Positions 7,919-17,396 of a DNA stretch of 35,404 bases are shown here, in pieces. The stretch lies in NCBI GenBank assembly GCA_964651385.1, contig CAZYYM010000029.1, positions 1 to 35,404 on the forward strand, written 5' to 3'. A program made the position numbers and the translations under genes. How positions within the stretch are numbered: position 1 is the stretch's first letter; each line of letters begins with the position of its first letter. The notes under the pieces are model-generated. The model saw nothing but the letters and a program-made list of their open reading frames with translations. It was not told the origin of the DNA and ran no database searches. Origin of the DNA: GCA-001735895 sp964651385. GTDB taxonomy: Bacteria > Pseudomonadota > Gammaproteobacteria > GCA-001735895.

Positions 7919-8512
7919 TTATACTCCCCAGGTATGCAGTGCCTGCATGGCTTTATCGATTCGTCCCTCGAATACCAATGGCATGACCTCAAGCGTGCGT
8001 TGGCTGGCTGCTTCGATGGCATCGAGGTCTGGCAAGGATGGTTTATGCAAGACATAGTTGACGACCTGATTACGATCTCCGGGATGGCCAATACCAACAC
8101 GAAGCCTGAAAAAATCGCGCTCCCCCAAGTGGGCAATGATATCGCGTAGGCCGTTATGACCACCATGCCCGCCACCCAGCTTGAGACGGTTATCGCCCGG
8201 CTCGAGATCGAGTTCATCGTGTACCACCAGTATTTGGGCTGGCTTGAGTTTATAATAACGTATCATCGCGGCTACAGATTGCCCACTTCTGTTCATAAAT
8301 GTGAGCGGTTTGAGTAGATAAAAATCGTCGCCATTATTTCGAATTCTGGTTTCTTCGGCGTTAAAGCGTTTTTCGAATCGAAAGTTTTGCGAAAATTGAC
8401 TGGCGAGAGAATCGACAAACCAGAATCCGGCATTATGGCGGGTATTAACGTAATCGGCCCCGGGATTACCGAGGCCGACGATCAAACGTATATCGGCGGT
8501 GAGTGCAGGCAC
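7919..8512 (-). CDS. pth: peptidyl-tRNA hydrolase
   Basis: 197 residues. The enzyme releases peptides from peptidyl-tRNA dropped by the ribosome. The catalytic histidine is in NTRHNAG (His26), the conserved asparagine in LTFMNRSG, and the aspartate in VVHDELDLEPG; GGHGGHNGLRD is the usual tRNA-binding signature. The gene lies between rplY (nine bases upstream) and ychF (two bases downstream) and is presumably co-transcribed with both. Confidence 0.97.
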   Translation of the reverse strand: MPALTADIRLIVGLGNPGADYVNTRHNAGFWFVDSLASQFSQNFRFEKRFNAEETRIRNNGDDFYLLKPLTFMNRSGQSVAAMIRYYKLKPAQILVVHDELDLEPGDNRLKLGGGHGGHNGLRDIIAHLGERDFFRLRVGIGHPGDRNQVVNYVLHKPSLPDLDAIEAASQRTLEVMPLVFEGRIDKAMQALHTWGV

Positions 8513-8521
8513 TCGTAAAAC

Positions 8522-9190
8522 CTAGCCTTCACTAGCATCATCTTCAGAAACATCACCAGCGTCTTCCATGTCAGGCGCTTCGGGGGCTTCGTCCGATATT
8601 TCTTCAACGGCACGGGTTTTAACTACAGAAAGGATTCCGGTGTCGTGATCTTCGCCATGGGTCAATGCCACAATCTCGACACCTTCCGGTATTTTTATTT
8701 CTGATAAATGCACGATATCGCCGAGGTGAACTTCGGCGGCGTCAATTTCAAGGTATTCGGGCAGATATTTCGGCAAACACACCACTTCGATTTCAGTGAC
8801 CAGCTGCGTCATCATGCCACCGTCCAATTTCACACCGACACATTCTTCGGCGTTGAGTACGTGTATCGGCACTACCACGTGAATTGGCTTTTTCTTATCG
8901 ACGCGGAAAAAGTCGGCGTGCAGAATCTTATTCTTATAAGGGTGACGCTGTAGGTCACGCAGAATAACCTCTTCCGAGTTCTTACCTATATTTAGATCGA
9001 TAAGCTGGGTATATATCGCTTCATTTTCGAGTTCGTGAGCGAACGCGTTATGTTCGAGGCTGATTGAAACGGGATCGCCATCGGCCCCGTATACGATTGC
9101 TGGAACCATATTCATGCTTCTCAGGCGGCGGCTCGCACCTTTCCCCGAATCTGCACGTGGTTCAGCATTCAGTTGGATATTGTCTGACAT
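8522..9190 (-). CDS. rplY: 50S ribosomal protein L25/general stress protein Ctc
   Basis: 222 residues, the long form with an N-terminal L25 domain (about 1-95, 5S rRNA binding) and a C-terminal beta-rich TL5/CTC domain (about 95-190), plus an acidic tail of alternating Glu, Asp and Ala. The ATG at 9190 (MSDNIQLNAEPR) was chosen over an upstream in-frame start at 9292 because family members begin here and a GGAG sequence lies at a good distance. An intrinsic terminator lies directly upstream, between prs and this gene. Confidence 0.95.
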   Translation of the reverse strand: MSDNIQLNAEPRADSGKGASRRLRSMNMVPAIVYGADGDPVSISLEHNAFAHELENEAIYTQLIDLNIGKNSEEVILRDLQRHPYKNKILHADFFRVDKKKPIHVVVPIHVLNAEECVGVKLDGGMMTQLVTEIEVVCLPKYLPEYLEIDAAEVHLGDIVHLSEIKIPEGVEIVALTHGEDHDTGILSVVKTRAVEEISDEAPEAPDMEDAGDVSEDDASEG

Positions 9191-9202
9191 TGCTGTACTC
9201 CA

Positions 9203-9236
9203 GAAATAAAAAATCCTTTCTTGCGACCAGAAAGGA
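9203..9236 (-). terminator. intrinsic terminator after prs
   Basis: On the minus strand TCCTTTCT and AGAAAGGA form a perfect 8-bp stem with a 7-base loop, followed by TTTTTTATTT. It ends prs transcription just before the rplY ribosome-binding site, so rplY must have its own promoter or depend on readthrough. Confidence 0.8.
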
Positions 9237-9268
9237 GTAAATGGTAGCCTGATTCCAGGCAACCGCGA

Positions 9269-9284
9269 AGCTGCCGTGGCAGCT
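9269..9284. repeat. compact hairpin between prs and rplY
   Basis: AGCTGCC and GGCAGCT pair perfectly around two bases, 20 bases after the prs stop codon. It may protect the prs mRNA 3' end or aid the terminator that follows. Confidence 0.4.
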
Positions 9285-9303
9285 ATCGTCAACCCTCGTA
9301 CAT

Positions 9304-10269
9304 TTAATCCATGTACAACGAACTGACAGATTCTTCAAAGTGAATGCGGCGAATGGTTTCAGCCAGCATTCCGGCAACCGATACCTGGCGAATTTTAGCG
9401 CAGTTTGCCGCTTCTTCCGAAAGCGGTATAGTATCGGTTACAACCAGTGCATCGAGCACCGAATTTTCTACATTTTCAATCGCCTTGCCCGATAAAACCG
9501 GGTGGGTACAATAGGCGTATACACCTTTCGCAGCTCGTTCTTTTAATGCTTCCGCGGCCTGGCACAAAGTTCCTGCGGTATCGACCATGTCGTCAACGAT
9601 AATGCAGGTATGACCTGAAACTTCACCGATGATATTCATAACCTTGGCCATATTCGGCTGCGGCCGGCGTTTATCGATGATGGCCAGTTCGGCATCATCA
9701 AGTTGCTTGGCAACGGCTCTGGCCCTTACCACACCACCGACGTCCGGCGAAACAACAATCATATCCGGATACTTTTGTTTCCAGATATCACCCATCAAAA
9801 TAGGCGACGCGTAAACATTGTCGACCAGGCATTCAAAAAACCCCTGGATCTGATCGGCATGCAGATCGACCGTCAAAACGCGATCTACACCAACGCTACT
9901 GAGCATTCTAGCGACAACCTTTGCGGTGATCGGCACTCGCTGCGAACGTACCCGCCGGTCCTGACGTGCATAACCATAGTAAGGAATCACGGCAGTTACG
10001 CGGTCTGATGACGCGCGTTTAATCGCATCAATCATCACCAGTAATTCCATCAGGTTATCGTTTGTCGGCGTACAGGTCGGCTGAATTACGAAAACGTCCT
10101 TACCGCGCACATTTTCACCAATCTCAACCGCCGTTTCACCGTCACTAAAAGTGTTGACCGAAGCGATTCCAATAGGGATATCCAGGTGACGCGCGATGGC
10201 CCGAGAGAGCTCGGGATTGGCGTTGCCTGTGAAGACCATTAAATCGTTAGTGGCGACACTACCAACCAT
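9304..10269 (-). CDS. prs: ribose-phosphate pyrophosphokinase (PRPP synthase)
   Basis: 321 residues. It makes phosphoribosyl pyrophosphate from ribose 5-phosphate and ATP for purine, pyrimidine, histidine, tryptophan and NAD synthesis. The ATP-binding loop YARQDRR is at 100-106, the metal-binding DLHADQ at 135-140, the catalytic DKRRPQPN loop at 199-206, and the PRPP-binding loop VDDMVDTAGT at 225-234. The ATG at 10269 is used; an in-frame ATG ten codons later is possible. The gene follows tRNA-Gln and ispE, a conserved gammaproteobacterial order, and has its own terminator. Confidence 0.97.
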   Translation of the reverse strand: MVGSVATNDLMVFTGNANPELSRAIARHLDIPIGIASVNTFSDGETAVEIGENVRGKDVFVIQPTCTPTNDNLMELLVMIDAIKRASSDRVTAVIPYYGYARQDRRVRSQRVPITAKVVARMLSSVGVDRVLTVDLHADQIQGFFECLVDNVYASPILMGDIWKQKYPDMIVVSPDVGGVVRARAVAKQLDDAELAIIDKRRPQPNMAKVMNIIGEVSGHTCIIVDDMVDTAGTLCQAAEALKERAAKGVYAYCTHPVLSGKAIENVENSVLDALVVTDTIPLSEEAANCAKIRQVSVAGMLAETIRRIHFEESVSSLYMD

Positions 10270-10465
10270 TGGATTCTCTCGGTTTTTACTAATATCGTTT
10301 AGTGGCCAAATAAATTCCGTGGCACCCTCGGCACTGCTCCTGCATCTCAGCCTTCGGGTCGTCTACGCTTTCGAAATTGCTCCAGACCATTTTGTCGAAC
10401 CGTCTGCTTCAAATTCAGCCGTGGTTATTCGCTATCAAAGTCCCCTTGGCTGAAACTACCTAATA

Positions 10466-10540
10466 TGGCTGGGCCGGCTGGATTCGAACCAACGAATGCC
10501 AGGATCAAAACCTGGTGCCTTACCACTTGGCGACGGCCCA
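10466..10540 (-). tRNA. tRNA-Gln (TTG anticodon)
   Basis: A complete 75-base tRNA with encoded CCA. The acceptor arms TGGGCCG and CGGCCCA pair, the anticodon stem CCAGG/CCTGG encloses TTTTGAT with anticodon TTG, and the T-arm contains GGTTCGAATCC. The U1-A72 pair and G73 are normal for tRNA-Gln. It sits between ispE and prs, where many gammaproteobacteria carry it. Confidence 0.95.
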
Positions 10541-10566
10541 ATTAACTTTATTTTGAAAACGACAGT

Positions 10567-11421
10567 TTAGCTGTAATTTTCCGAAATTCCACATTTCGCA
10601 TGAACCGGATTCCGGTTCATGCCTCTGACAATAAATCTCTGCCAGTTCGCGGGCACCCGCGATTTTACACCTTCAGCCACTTTCGGGCTATCGAAAGGCG
10701 CGTAAATACAGGCGCCGGTGCCGGTCATTCGGGCATCGGCATACTGGTTTAACCAGTCCAGCGCTTCACCGACAACCGGATAGCGCTTTCGAACCACGGA
10801 TTCACAGACGTTTATGCCTGCTCCGGCCAGAAAGGCGCGTATTGTGATTGCATCACTATTCCGTGTCAATTCCTCTGCGTTAAAAATATCAGCCGTGGAA
10901 ACGGTAATATTGGGGTATATCAGCAGGTAACAGGGTTCCAGCAGATCGATTGGTATCAGTTGCTCGCCTACCCCGTCCGCCCATGCGGCGAATCCGCGTA
11001 CGAAAACGGGTACATCGGCACCCAGTTCTAGACCTATTTGAGCCAATTGGTCAATCGACAGCTTTAAATCCCACAGTTTATTTAATGCGAGCAAACAAGT
11101 CGCTGCATTCGAGCTGCCACCTCCCAGGCCACTGCCGATAGGGATATGCTTATCGATTGAAATTCTGACACCTCGTCCAGGCTGGTAACGGTTTTGCAGA
11201 AACCTGGCGGTGCGTATCACGATATCATCGGTTTCTTCCACCGGAGTCTGGCTATTGGGGCGGCTAATTTCGGGCTGTTCGCTGATTTGGAACAGCATAT
11301 GGTCATATAAATCGATAAATTGAAACACAGTTTGTAAATAATGATAACCGTCTTCACGGCGACCGGTAATCCGCAACATTAAATTGAGTTTGGCGGGTGA
11401 GTTCAGCGTCAGACTAGTCAC
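10567..11421 (-). CDS. ispE: 4-diphosphocytidyl-2-C-methyl-D-erythritol kinase
   Basis: 284 residues. IspE phosphorylates CDP-methylerythritol in the non-mevalonate isoprenoid pathway. It is a GHMP kinase: SPAKLNLML with Lys11 at the N-terminus, the glycine-rich ATP loop PIGSGLGGGSSNAAT at 94-108, the catalytic aspartate in GADVPVF, and the third motif MTGTGACIYAPF. It starts nine bases after the lolB stop codon and is almost certainly co-transcribed with it. Confidence 0.97.
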   Translation of the reverse strand: MTSLTLNSPAKLNLMLRITGRREDGYHYLQTVFQFIDLYDHMLFQISEQPEISRPNSQTPVEETDDIVIRTARFLQNRYQPGRGVRISIDKHIPIGSGLGGGSSNAATCLLALNKLWDLKLSIDQLAQIGLELGADVPVFVRGFAAWADGVGEQLIPIDLLEPCYLLIYPNITVSTADIFNAEELTRNSDAITIRAFLAGAGINVCESVVRKRYPVVGEALDWLNQYADARMTGTGACIYAPFDSPKVAEGVKSRVPANWQRFIVRGMNRNPVHAKCGISENYS

Positions 11422-11430
11422 GGTCCGGAT

Positions 11431-12099
11431 TCAATTAAAGTCGGGGAAGAGTTCGGCATTCCCGGTCGTCAGTTCGGGTTTCTGCCAGTGTTCTATGACT
11501 ATTTTCAGCGCCAACCTGCCATGTTTCAAATACATCTTTTTTGGCAGCCCTTTTTCCGCACCTTTAAATTTAAAATATTCAAGGTAGTTAATCCGCCAGC
11601 CATTTTGCCATAACGACTTCAAACGGCCATCACCGTTCAGGGCGTGACGATAATCTGTACTTTTCTGCGGTACACCCTTGATCCAGGATTCCAAACCACT
11701 CACTGGAATCGACCAGCCGACGATGCTTTGCAAAGCTGCCTCTGCGGTTTCAGCATATATCGCCTTGCCATCAGGCAAACTCAGTTTTACAGGTAGATCA
11801 GTTTCGCGACTCGATTCGAGGCGAAATACGCCCTGTCCGAAAGGCGCCTCCAGTACCATTAGAAATTCATCCTGGTTGTGTCGCCAGTTAAGACCGATGT
11901 TGTGCACTTCGTCATCGACAAAAATCGCAGCCCGACCATGCAAATCCCAGCTATTAATTCGACCGGCCTCGAGTTGGTACTGCACCCAGTCTTTCTGAGT
12001 TTTAGGGGTGACCGGGATTTTGGATGTGGTCGAACAAGCGCTTAGCAGCAAGGCGACAACAACGAAAATACCAGCTACAGGGGCTAACATCGGTTGCAA
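11431..12099 (-). CDS. lolB: outer-membrane lipoprotein receptor LolB
   Basis: 222 residues. LolB takes lipoproteins from the periplasmic carrier LolA and inserts them into the outer membrane. The signal peptide ends in the lipobox LLSAC, with Cys22 as the lipidation site; the next residue is serine, compatible with outer-membrane retention. The body shows the LolB pattern (WDLHGRAAIFVDDEVHNIGLNW near the N-terminus, then WIKGVPQ). The gene precedes ispE as in most gammaproteobacteria. Confidence 0.92.
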   Translation of the reverse strand: MQPMLAPVAGIFVVVALLLSACSTTSKIPVTPKTQKDWVQYQLEAGRINSWDLHGRAAIFVDDEVHNIGLNWRHNQDEFLMVLEAPFGQGVFRLESSRETDLPVKLSLPDGKAIYAETAEAALQSIVGWSIPVSGLESWIKGVPQKSTDYRHALNGDGRLKSLWQNGWRINYLEYFKFKGAEKGLPKKMYLKHGRLALKIVIEHWQKPELTTGNAELFPDFN

Positions 12100-12131
12100 A
12101 TAGATCAGTTATCAGGGGCAATCAGGCGTAT

Positions 12132-13874
12132 CTACTGAACAAACTGGTGCATTACGGCCTCAATTATTGGATCCCCAGGTGATTTTTTCAGCGCTTTTTG
12201 CCATACGGCTCTGGCCTCACTCCTTTTGCCTGATACCCATAATACTTCGCCGAGATGTGCCGCTATTTCACTATCTTCATATCGCGACAAGGCACGGCGC
12301 AATAGCCGAATGGCTAGTTCGTAGTTGCCCAATCGATAATTGACCCAGCCGTAACTGTCGATGATGGCCGGATCTTCCGGCATAATTTCAACCGCTCGTT
12401 TGATCAACTGATAGGCTTCCTGGTATCGATTGGTTTGATCGGCCAGGGTAAAACCGAGCGCATTCAGCGCATGCGCATTATCGGGCTGTGTTTTGAGAAT
12501 GACCTTGAGATCGGCTTCAAGGATATCAATTCGATCAACACTTTCAGCAGTTAAGGCCCGTGCATAGAGCAAGTCAATATTGCCGGGTACAATTGCGAGA
12601 GCGGTATTGTAAACATCCATGGCTTCCTGAAAGTGCTCTACCGAACGTAACAACTCGCCTTCTGCCAGATAAATACGAACCAGCGCGGTATTCGACTGAC
12701 TACCCTTAAGCATCGATTTCAAATAATCATGGGCTTCTTCAAAGCGATCCGCCTTACCGAGCATATCGGCAATACGTAAACGTGCATCGAATTGATACTG
12801 ACCATCATGGACCTGTTTATACCAGTCAATCGCGTCGTCATATTGCTTACGGCCTTCATGGATACGTCCCAGATAATACTGCGCTTCGCCTTCCCTCTTA
12901 CCCATCTTGATCAGTTTGATCAAATATTTTTCCGCATCATCGAGACGCTGAGACTCCAGCGATAGCAAACCCAGCGTGTACAACAATTCATCATCATTCG
13001 GTGAATCCCTATGCAACCGTTCGAATTCAACACGGGCTTTTTCGTATTGCTTAACCTCAACCAGCAGACGCGCATAGGTCAGCCTTAGTTTCTTATCATC
13101 GGGTAGCCGATTAACCGCTCTTTCCAGACTGACAACTGCTTCGTCACGACGCCCCAATTTGAGCAATATTTTCGCACGGGCATTGTGGGCACCTTCGATT
13201 TCCTCGTAATTCAGTGCCTGGTCAATATAGGCCAAAGCCTCTTCAGGTTTACCCCCCTGCGCGCTGAGCATACCGTGGAGGTACAAGGCATAGGCGCGAC
13301 TGGGGTATCTTTCAGCGATTTTTCGGGTTACCGCGATAGCGGCTGCAGAATTTTTCTCACGCGCCAGAACACCCAATAATGACATGAACAGCTTTTTATC
13401 TTTGAGTTTACTTTTTTGAATAATGTCATCGAGATAAATAAAAGCATCCTCAACGCGATTCTGGCGAATGTAAATCGCGGCGATTACCTGACGGGCTTCG
13501 ATACGATCAGGATCGAGCTCCACCCAGCGTTTTGCTGCTTCTATCGCGGCGGGCAGATTTTCACCATACACAGCGATGCGCACTGCCCGCTCGGCAATAG
13601 CTGGGAGCTCTTGTGATTTAGCTAATGCAAGGTAATGTTCGACCGCTAGATCGGTCTGACCGCGGGTTATCGCCAATTCAGCAATCAGTAAATGATAGGC
13701 ATCTTTACTAACCAGATCTGACCTGGCACTCAATGGCGTGATGTTTGCCGGATCAAATTGAATCGGCGAATCACTACTAAGGGTGGTACTGGGCAAACCT
13801 GCGCAGGCAGATAATAATAACAAGGGCAGCAGTGCTGCAATTTTTTTAATGCCAGTCGATATTATTGGATTCAT
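12132..13874 (-). CDS. TPR-repeat lipoprotein of unknown role
   Basis: 580 residues from the ATG at 13874; a start at 13928 would place extra residues before the signal peptide. The signal sequence MNPIISTGIKKIAALLPLL ends in the lipobox LLSAC (Cys24), so it should be anchored in a membrane facing the periplasm. The rest is built of about twelve or more TPR units, many with the GxxxxA...Y....P signature (for example EALAYIDQALN, KYLIKLIKMGKREGEAQYYLG and NYELAIRLLRRALSRY). It is conserved next to lolB in many gammaproteobacteria and probably scaffolds an envelope complex. No partner can be named. Confidence 0.85.
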   Translation of the reverse strand: MNPIISTGIKKIAALLPLLLLSACAGLPSTTLSSDSPIQFDPANITPLSARSDLVSKDAYHLLIAELAITRGQTDLAVEHYLALAKSQELPAIAERAVRIAVYGENLPAAIEAAKRWVELDPDRIEARQVIAAIYIRQNRVEDAFIYLDDIIQKSKLKDKKLFMSLLGVLAREKNSAAAIAVTRKIAERYPSRAYALYLHGMLSAQGGKPEEALAYIDQALNYEEIEGAHNARAKILLKLGRRDEAVVSLERAVNRLPDDKKLRLTYARLLVEVKQYEKARVEFERLHRDSPNDDELLYTLGLLSLESQRLDDAEKYLIKLIKMGKREGEAQYYLGRIHEGRKQYDDAIDWYKQVHDGQYQFDARLRIADMLGKADRFEEAHDYLKSMLKGSQSNTALVRIYLAEGELLRSVEHFQEAMDVYNTALAIVPGNIDLLYARALTAESVDRIDILEADLKVILKTQPDNAHALNALGFTLADQTNRYQEAYQLIKRAVEIMPEDPAIIDSYGWVNYRLGNYELAIRLLRRALSRYEDSEIAAHLGEVLWVSGKRSEARAVWQKALKKSPGDPIIEAVMHQFVQ

Positions 13875-14045
13875 GCCTGTTACGTAGTTGCCTGAAAAAT
13901 GTTGTCCCCAGGATTCTGAGTGTAGCACTCCGATTGAAAAGCGAGAAGTTCGCGACGATTAAATACACATTTATTACCATAGATGCCGACCTTTTAGTTG
14001 CAGGTGATTCGATTACCGATGGGTATTTTCGTTCCCCGCGGTGGC

Positions 14046-14051
14046 TATAAT
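14046..14051 (+). promoter_or_regulatory. candidate -10 element for hemA
   Basis: A perfect TATAAT lies 92 bases before the hemA start codon in the region between divergent genes. No matching -35 hexamer was found at 16-18 bases, so the assignment is tentative. Confidence 0.35.
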
Positions 14052-14143
14052 AATGTAGGTTATGCTGATATTCTCGCAGGTTGCTTGTATTTAGCGGATC
14101 AATACCGGAAAATTGCGCGTTGCAATGCAATCGCCTTTTATTC

Positions 14144-15394
14144 ATGTCTTTATTTTCACTCGGCATTAATCACCAAACCGCTCCCGTCAACATTCGCGAG
14201 AGGGTGGTGTTTTCGGTCAATCAGGTTGATCAGGCATTGTGTGAACTACAGGATTTGCCGGTAGTCAATGAATCGGTAATAGTTTCGACCTGTAACCGAA
14301 CCGAAATCTACTGTGACATGGAACTCGATACCGCACAGACGGTATCGCATTGGTTATCACGTTATCATGGAATGAGTGACGACGCTTTACTGCCCTATAT
14401 CTATCAGCACACTGGTCCCGAGGTAGCCCGCCACTTGTTTCGGGTCGCTTCCGGTCTTGATTCGATGGTGCTGGGTGAGCCACAGATCCTCGGCCAACTC
14501 AAAACCAGTTTCAACCAGGCAAAACGGGGCAATAATGTCAATTCCATTCTCGGTCGTTTATTTCAACATTCTTTTAATGTCGCAAAACGTGTACGTACCG
14601 ATACCGAAATTGGCAGCCATGCGGTATCGGTGGCATTTGCTGCAGTCAATCTATCGAGGCAGATTTTCGGTAGCCTGAATTCGTTGCAGGCCTTATTAAT
14701 TGGCGCCGGCGAAACCATAGAGCTGGTGGCCCGGCATTTAAGAAGCCAGCAAATTGGTAGCATCGTGATTGCTAATCGCAGCCTCGGTAACGCGCAACGG
14801 CTCGCCGACGAAGTCGGCGCCAGAGCGGTTCAGATCAGTGAAGTTCCCGGACAACTGGTTGATGCTGACATCGTTATTTCTTCAACTGCCAGCCAATTGC
14901 CGATACTGGGTAAGGGTGCGACTGAAAATGCCTTAAAACAGCGTCGGCATCGACCGATATTCATGGTCGATCTCGCGGTGCCAAGAGATATCGAATCGCA
15001 GGTCGGCAAACTCGACGATATCTATCTGTATACCGTTGATGACCTTAAAAATGTGGTTGATGAAAATCTACGCTCTAGAGAGCTTGCTGCCGAAGCTGCA
15101 CAGGAAATTATTAACCTGGAGGTGAAGGTTTTTGATCAATGGTTACTCACCCACCAGTCTGCCGACCATATCCGCCAACTACGGCAGAAGGCTGAGGCTA
15201 TAAAGCAGCAATGCATAGATAAAACCCTGATACAATTTCGTCAGGATCAAGATGTCGAGAAAGCCATAGAGAGGCTGGCGAATACACTGACCAACAAAAT
15301 GATACATGGCCCGACCATCGAAATGCGCAAGGCACTGAAAAGCGAAGACGAAAAAACCATTCGTTTTTTACAATCTCTCATATCGCCCGATTAA
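14144..15394 (+). CDS. hemA: glutamyl-tRNA reductase
   Basis: 416 residues. The enzyme reduces glutamyl-tRNA to glutamate-1-semialdehyde, the first committed step of tetrapyrrole synthesis. The catalytic cysteine is Cys50 in VSTCNRTEIY, followed by the substrate-binding region (LDSMVLGEPQILGQLK), an NADPH-binding Rossmann domain (LLIGAGETIELVARHL), and a C-terminal helical dimerisation domain. The ATG at 14144 (MSLFSLGINHQTAPV) matches the family start; upstream frame extension to 14081 is not needed. It heads the hemA-prfA-prmC operon. Confidence 0.97.
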   Translation: MSLFSLGINHQTAPVNIRERVVFSVNQVDQALCELQDLPVVNESVIVSTCNRTEIYCDMELDTAQTVSHWLSRYHGMSDDALLPYIYQHTGPEVARHLFRVASGLDSMVLGEPQILGQLKTSFNQAKRGNNVNSILGRLFQHSFNVAKRVRTDTEIGSHAVSVAFAAVNLSRQIFGSLNSLQALLIGAGETIELVARHLRSQQIGSIVIANRSLGNAQRLADEVGARAVQISEVPGQLVDADIVISSTASQLPILGKGATENALKQRRHRPIFMVDLAVPRDIESQVGKLDDIYLYTVDDLKNVVDENLRSRELAAEAAQEIINLEVKVFDQWLLTHQSADHIRQLRQKAEAIKQQCIDKTLIQFRQDQDVEKAIERLANTLTNKMIHGPTIEMRKALKSEDEKTIRFLQSLISPD

Positions 15395-15409
15395 TACACT
15401 ATACGCCAG

Positions 15410-16510
15410 ATGAAAGAATCATTGCTCACCAAGCTTGAATTGCTTTGTGCCCGGCACGAAGAAATCGCAGCCCTGTTATCCGATATCGAAACCATTAACG
15501 ATCAGGACCGATTTCGTAGCCTGTCAATGGAATATGCCCAGCTTGAAGATGTGGTAAAAAATTTCAGTGCCTACCAGAAGGCGCAAAAATCCCTGTCGTC
15601 GGCCAGAGAAATGCTTGGTGAAGACGATCCCGAAATGCGGGAAATGGCCGAGGAGGAAATTGCCGAGCATACAGCGTTGTTAGAAATACTCGAAATCGAA
15701 TTGCAGCGCTTGTTACTACCGAAAGACCCGAATGACAACGCCAATGTTTTTCTTGAAATACGCGCCGGAACCGGTGGTGACGAGGCCGCTATTTTTGCCG
15801 GTGATCTTTTTCGCATGTATAGCCGCTATACTGAAACACAGAAATGGCAACTGGAAATACTGAACAGCAACGAAGGCGAACACGGCGGATATAAAGAAAT
15901 CATCGCTCGCATCATCGGTCATGGCGCTTATTCACATTTAAAATTTGAATCGGGTGCCCACCGAGTACAGCGCGTACCGGAAACCGAATCGCAGGGTCGG
16001 GTTCACACTTCGGCCGCTACCGTGGCGATAATTCCTGAAGCCGCTGAAGTTCAGATGATCGAAATCAATCCGGCCGATTTACGCGTGGACACCTTTCGCG
16101 CCTCCGGCGCCGGTGGTCAGCACGTCAATAAAACCGACTCGGCCATTCGCCTAACCCACTTGCCAACCGGTACTGTGGTTGAATGCCAGGACGAGCGTTC
16201 GCAACACAAAAACCGGGCGAGAGCGATGTCATTGTTACAGGCACGTATTTACGATGCGGAAAAGCAGAAACAGGAAAAAGCGCAGGCCGCAGAACGGAAA
16301 TCACTGGTCGGTGGCGGTGATCGTTCCGAGCGTATCCGTACCTATAACTTTCCACAGGGCCGCATGACGGATCACCGAATTAATTTAACCTTATACAAAC
16401 TCGATGAAATCATGCAAGGTGCGCTGGATCACGTGGTAGACCCCTTAATGCACGAATATCAGGCGGAGCAACTGGCAAGCTTATCGGAAGACAATCAGGC
16501 TATGGTCTAA
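15410..16510 (+). CDS. prfA: peptide chain release factor 1
   Basis: 366 residues. RF1 recognises UAA and UAG stop codons and triggers peptide release. The codon-recognition motif PxT is present as PET (190-192; often PAT), and the peptidyl-transferase motif GGQ is at 235-237 within ASGAGGQHVNKTDSAIR. It starts 15 bases after hemA, and its stop codon directly abuts the prmC start. RF1 is the factor that reads the amber codons interrupting both recombinases in this window. Confidence 0.97.
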   Translation: MKESLLTKLELLCARHEEIAALLSDIETINDQDRFRSLSMEYAQLEDVVKNFSAYQKAQKSLSSAREMLGEDDPEMREMAEEEIAEHTALLEILEIELQRLLLPKDPNDNANVFLEIRAGTGGDEAAIFAGDLFRMYSRYTETQKWQLEILNSNEGEHGGYKEIIARIIGHGAYSHLKFESGAHRVQRVPETESQGRVHTSAATVAIIPEAAEVQMIEINPADLRVDTFRASGAGGQHVNKTDSAIRLTHLPTGTVVECQDERSQHKNRARAMSLLQARIYDAEKQKQEKAQAAERKSLVGGGDRSERIRTYNFPQGRMTDHRINLTLYKLDEIMQGALDHVVDPLMHEYQAEQLASLSEDNQAMV

Positions 16511-17353
16511 ATGGTTAAACAGGTCGCTGAAGCGGTTCGCCAGGCACAACATCAATTCGAATCCATCAGCGATTCAGCAAAACTCGACGCAGAGCTTCTG
16601 CTAGCGCACTGCCTGCAAAAACCCCGCAGTTATCTCTATAGTTGGCCGGAAAAAGAATTGTCAGAAAATGTCTGGACCAATTTTCAGGCATTGGTCGAAC
16701 AGCGTCTGAAACCAACACCACTCGCTTACTTACTGCTGTGGCGTGAGTTTTATTCGCTTAATTTTAAAATTTCACCGGCGACGCTTATCCCTAGACCTGA
16801 AACCGAGTTGCTGGTTGAGACTACATTGAATCTTAGCGCAAATCACAATCGACCGCGTATGCTCGAAATGGGAACCGGCACCGGTGCTATATCGATAGTA
16901 TTACTCAAGCAAAAACCCGATATCGATCTACTGACCACCGATATCTGCAATGAGTGCCTCCGATTAGCCGAACTGAACGCGACGCTACACGCTGTTTCGC
17001 TCCATTGTATTCAGTCGGACTGGTATTCTGAGCTATCTACCCAGGCCGCGTTTGATCTGATCGTTAGCAATCCGCCTTATATCGCCGCCGATGACCCGTA
17101 TCTATCCCAGGGAGACCTGCCAGCAGAACCACTACTCGCGCTAACACCCGGAAAGACTGGTCTGGAAGCGATACAACAAATAGTCGAAGGTAGCGTTGAA
17201 TACCTTAATCCAGGCGGTTATCTGATATTTGAACACGGATATGATCAGGCGTCGATAGTAGCTGATTTGCTTCAGGTTGCCGGCTTTAGGCATATTCAAA
17301 ATTTACGCGACGAAAACAATCAGCCGAGGGTTAGCTTTGGCCAATTACCTTAA
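16511..17353 (+). CDS. prmC: release-factor glutamine methyltransferase
   Basis: 280 residues. PrmC methylates the glutamine of the GGQ motif in RF1 and RF2. The N-terminal helical domain (1-85) is followed by a Rossmann methyltransferase domain with the SAM-binding GTGTG at 121-125 and the substrate-binding NPPY at 187-190. The start codon directly follows the prfA stop codon, so the enzyme is co-translated with its substrate. Confidence 0.97.
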   Translation: MVKQVAEAVRQAQHQFESISDSAKLDAELLLAHCLQKPRSYLYSWPEKELSENVWTNFQALVEQRLKPTPLAYLLLWREFYSLNFKISPATLIPRPETELLVETTLNLSANHNRPRMLEMGTGTGAISIVLLKQKPDIDLLTTDICNECLRLAELNATLHAVSLHCIQSDWYSELSTQAAFDLIVSNPPYIAADDPYLSQGDLPAEPLLALTPGKTGLEAIQQIVEGSVEYLNPGGYLIFEHGYDQASIVADLLQVAGFRHIQNLRDENNQPRVSFGQLP

Positions 17354-17396
17354 TAACGATATTGATATTAAACAGGTAGCGGGGTAGGCTGAATGC

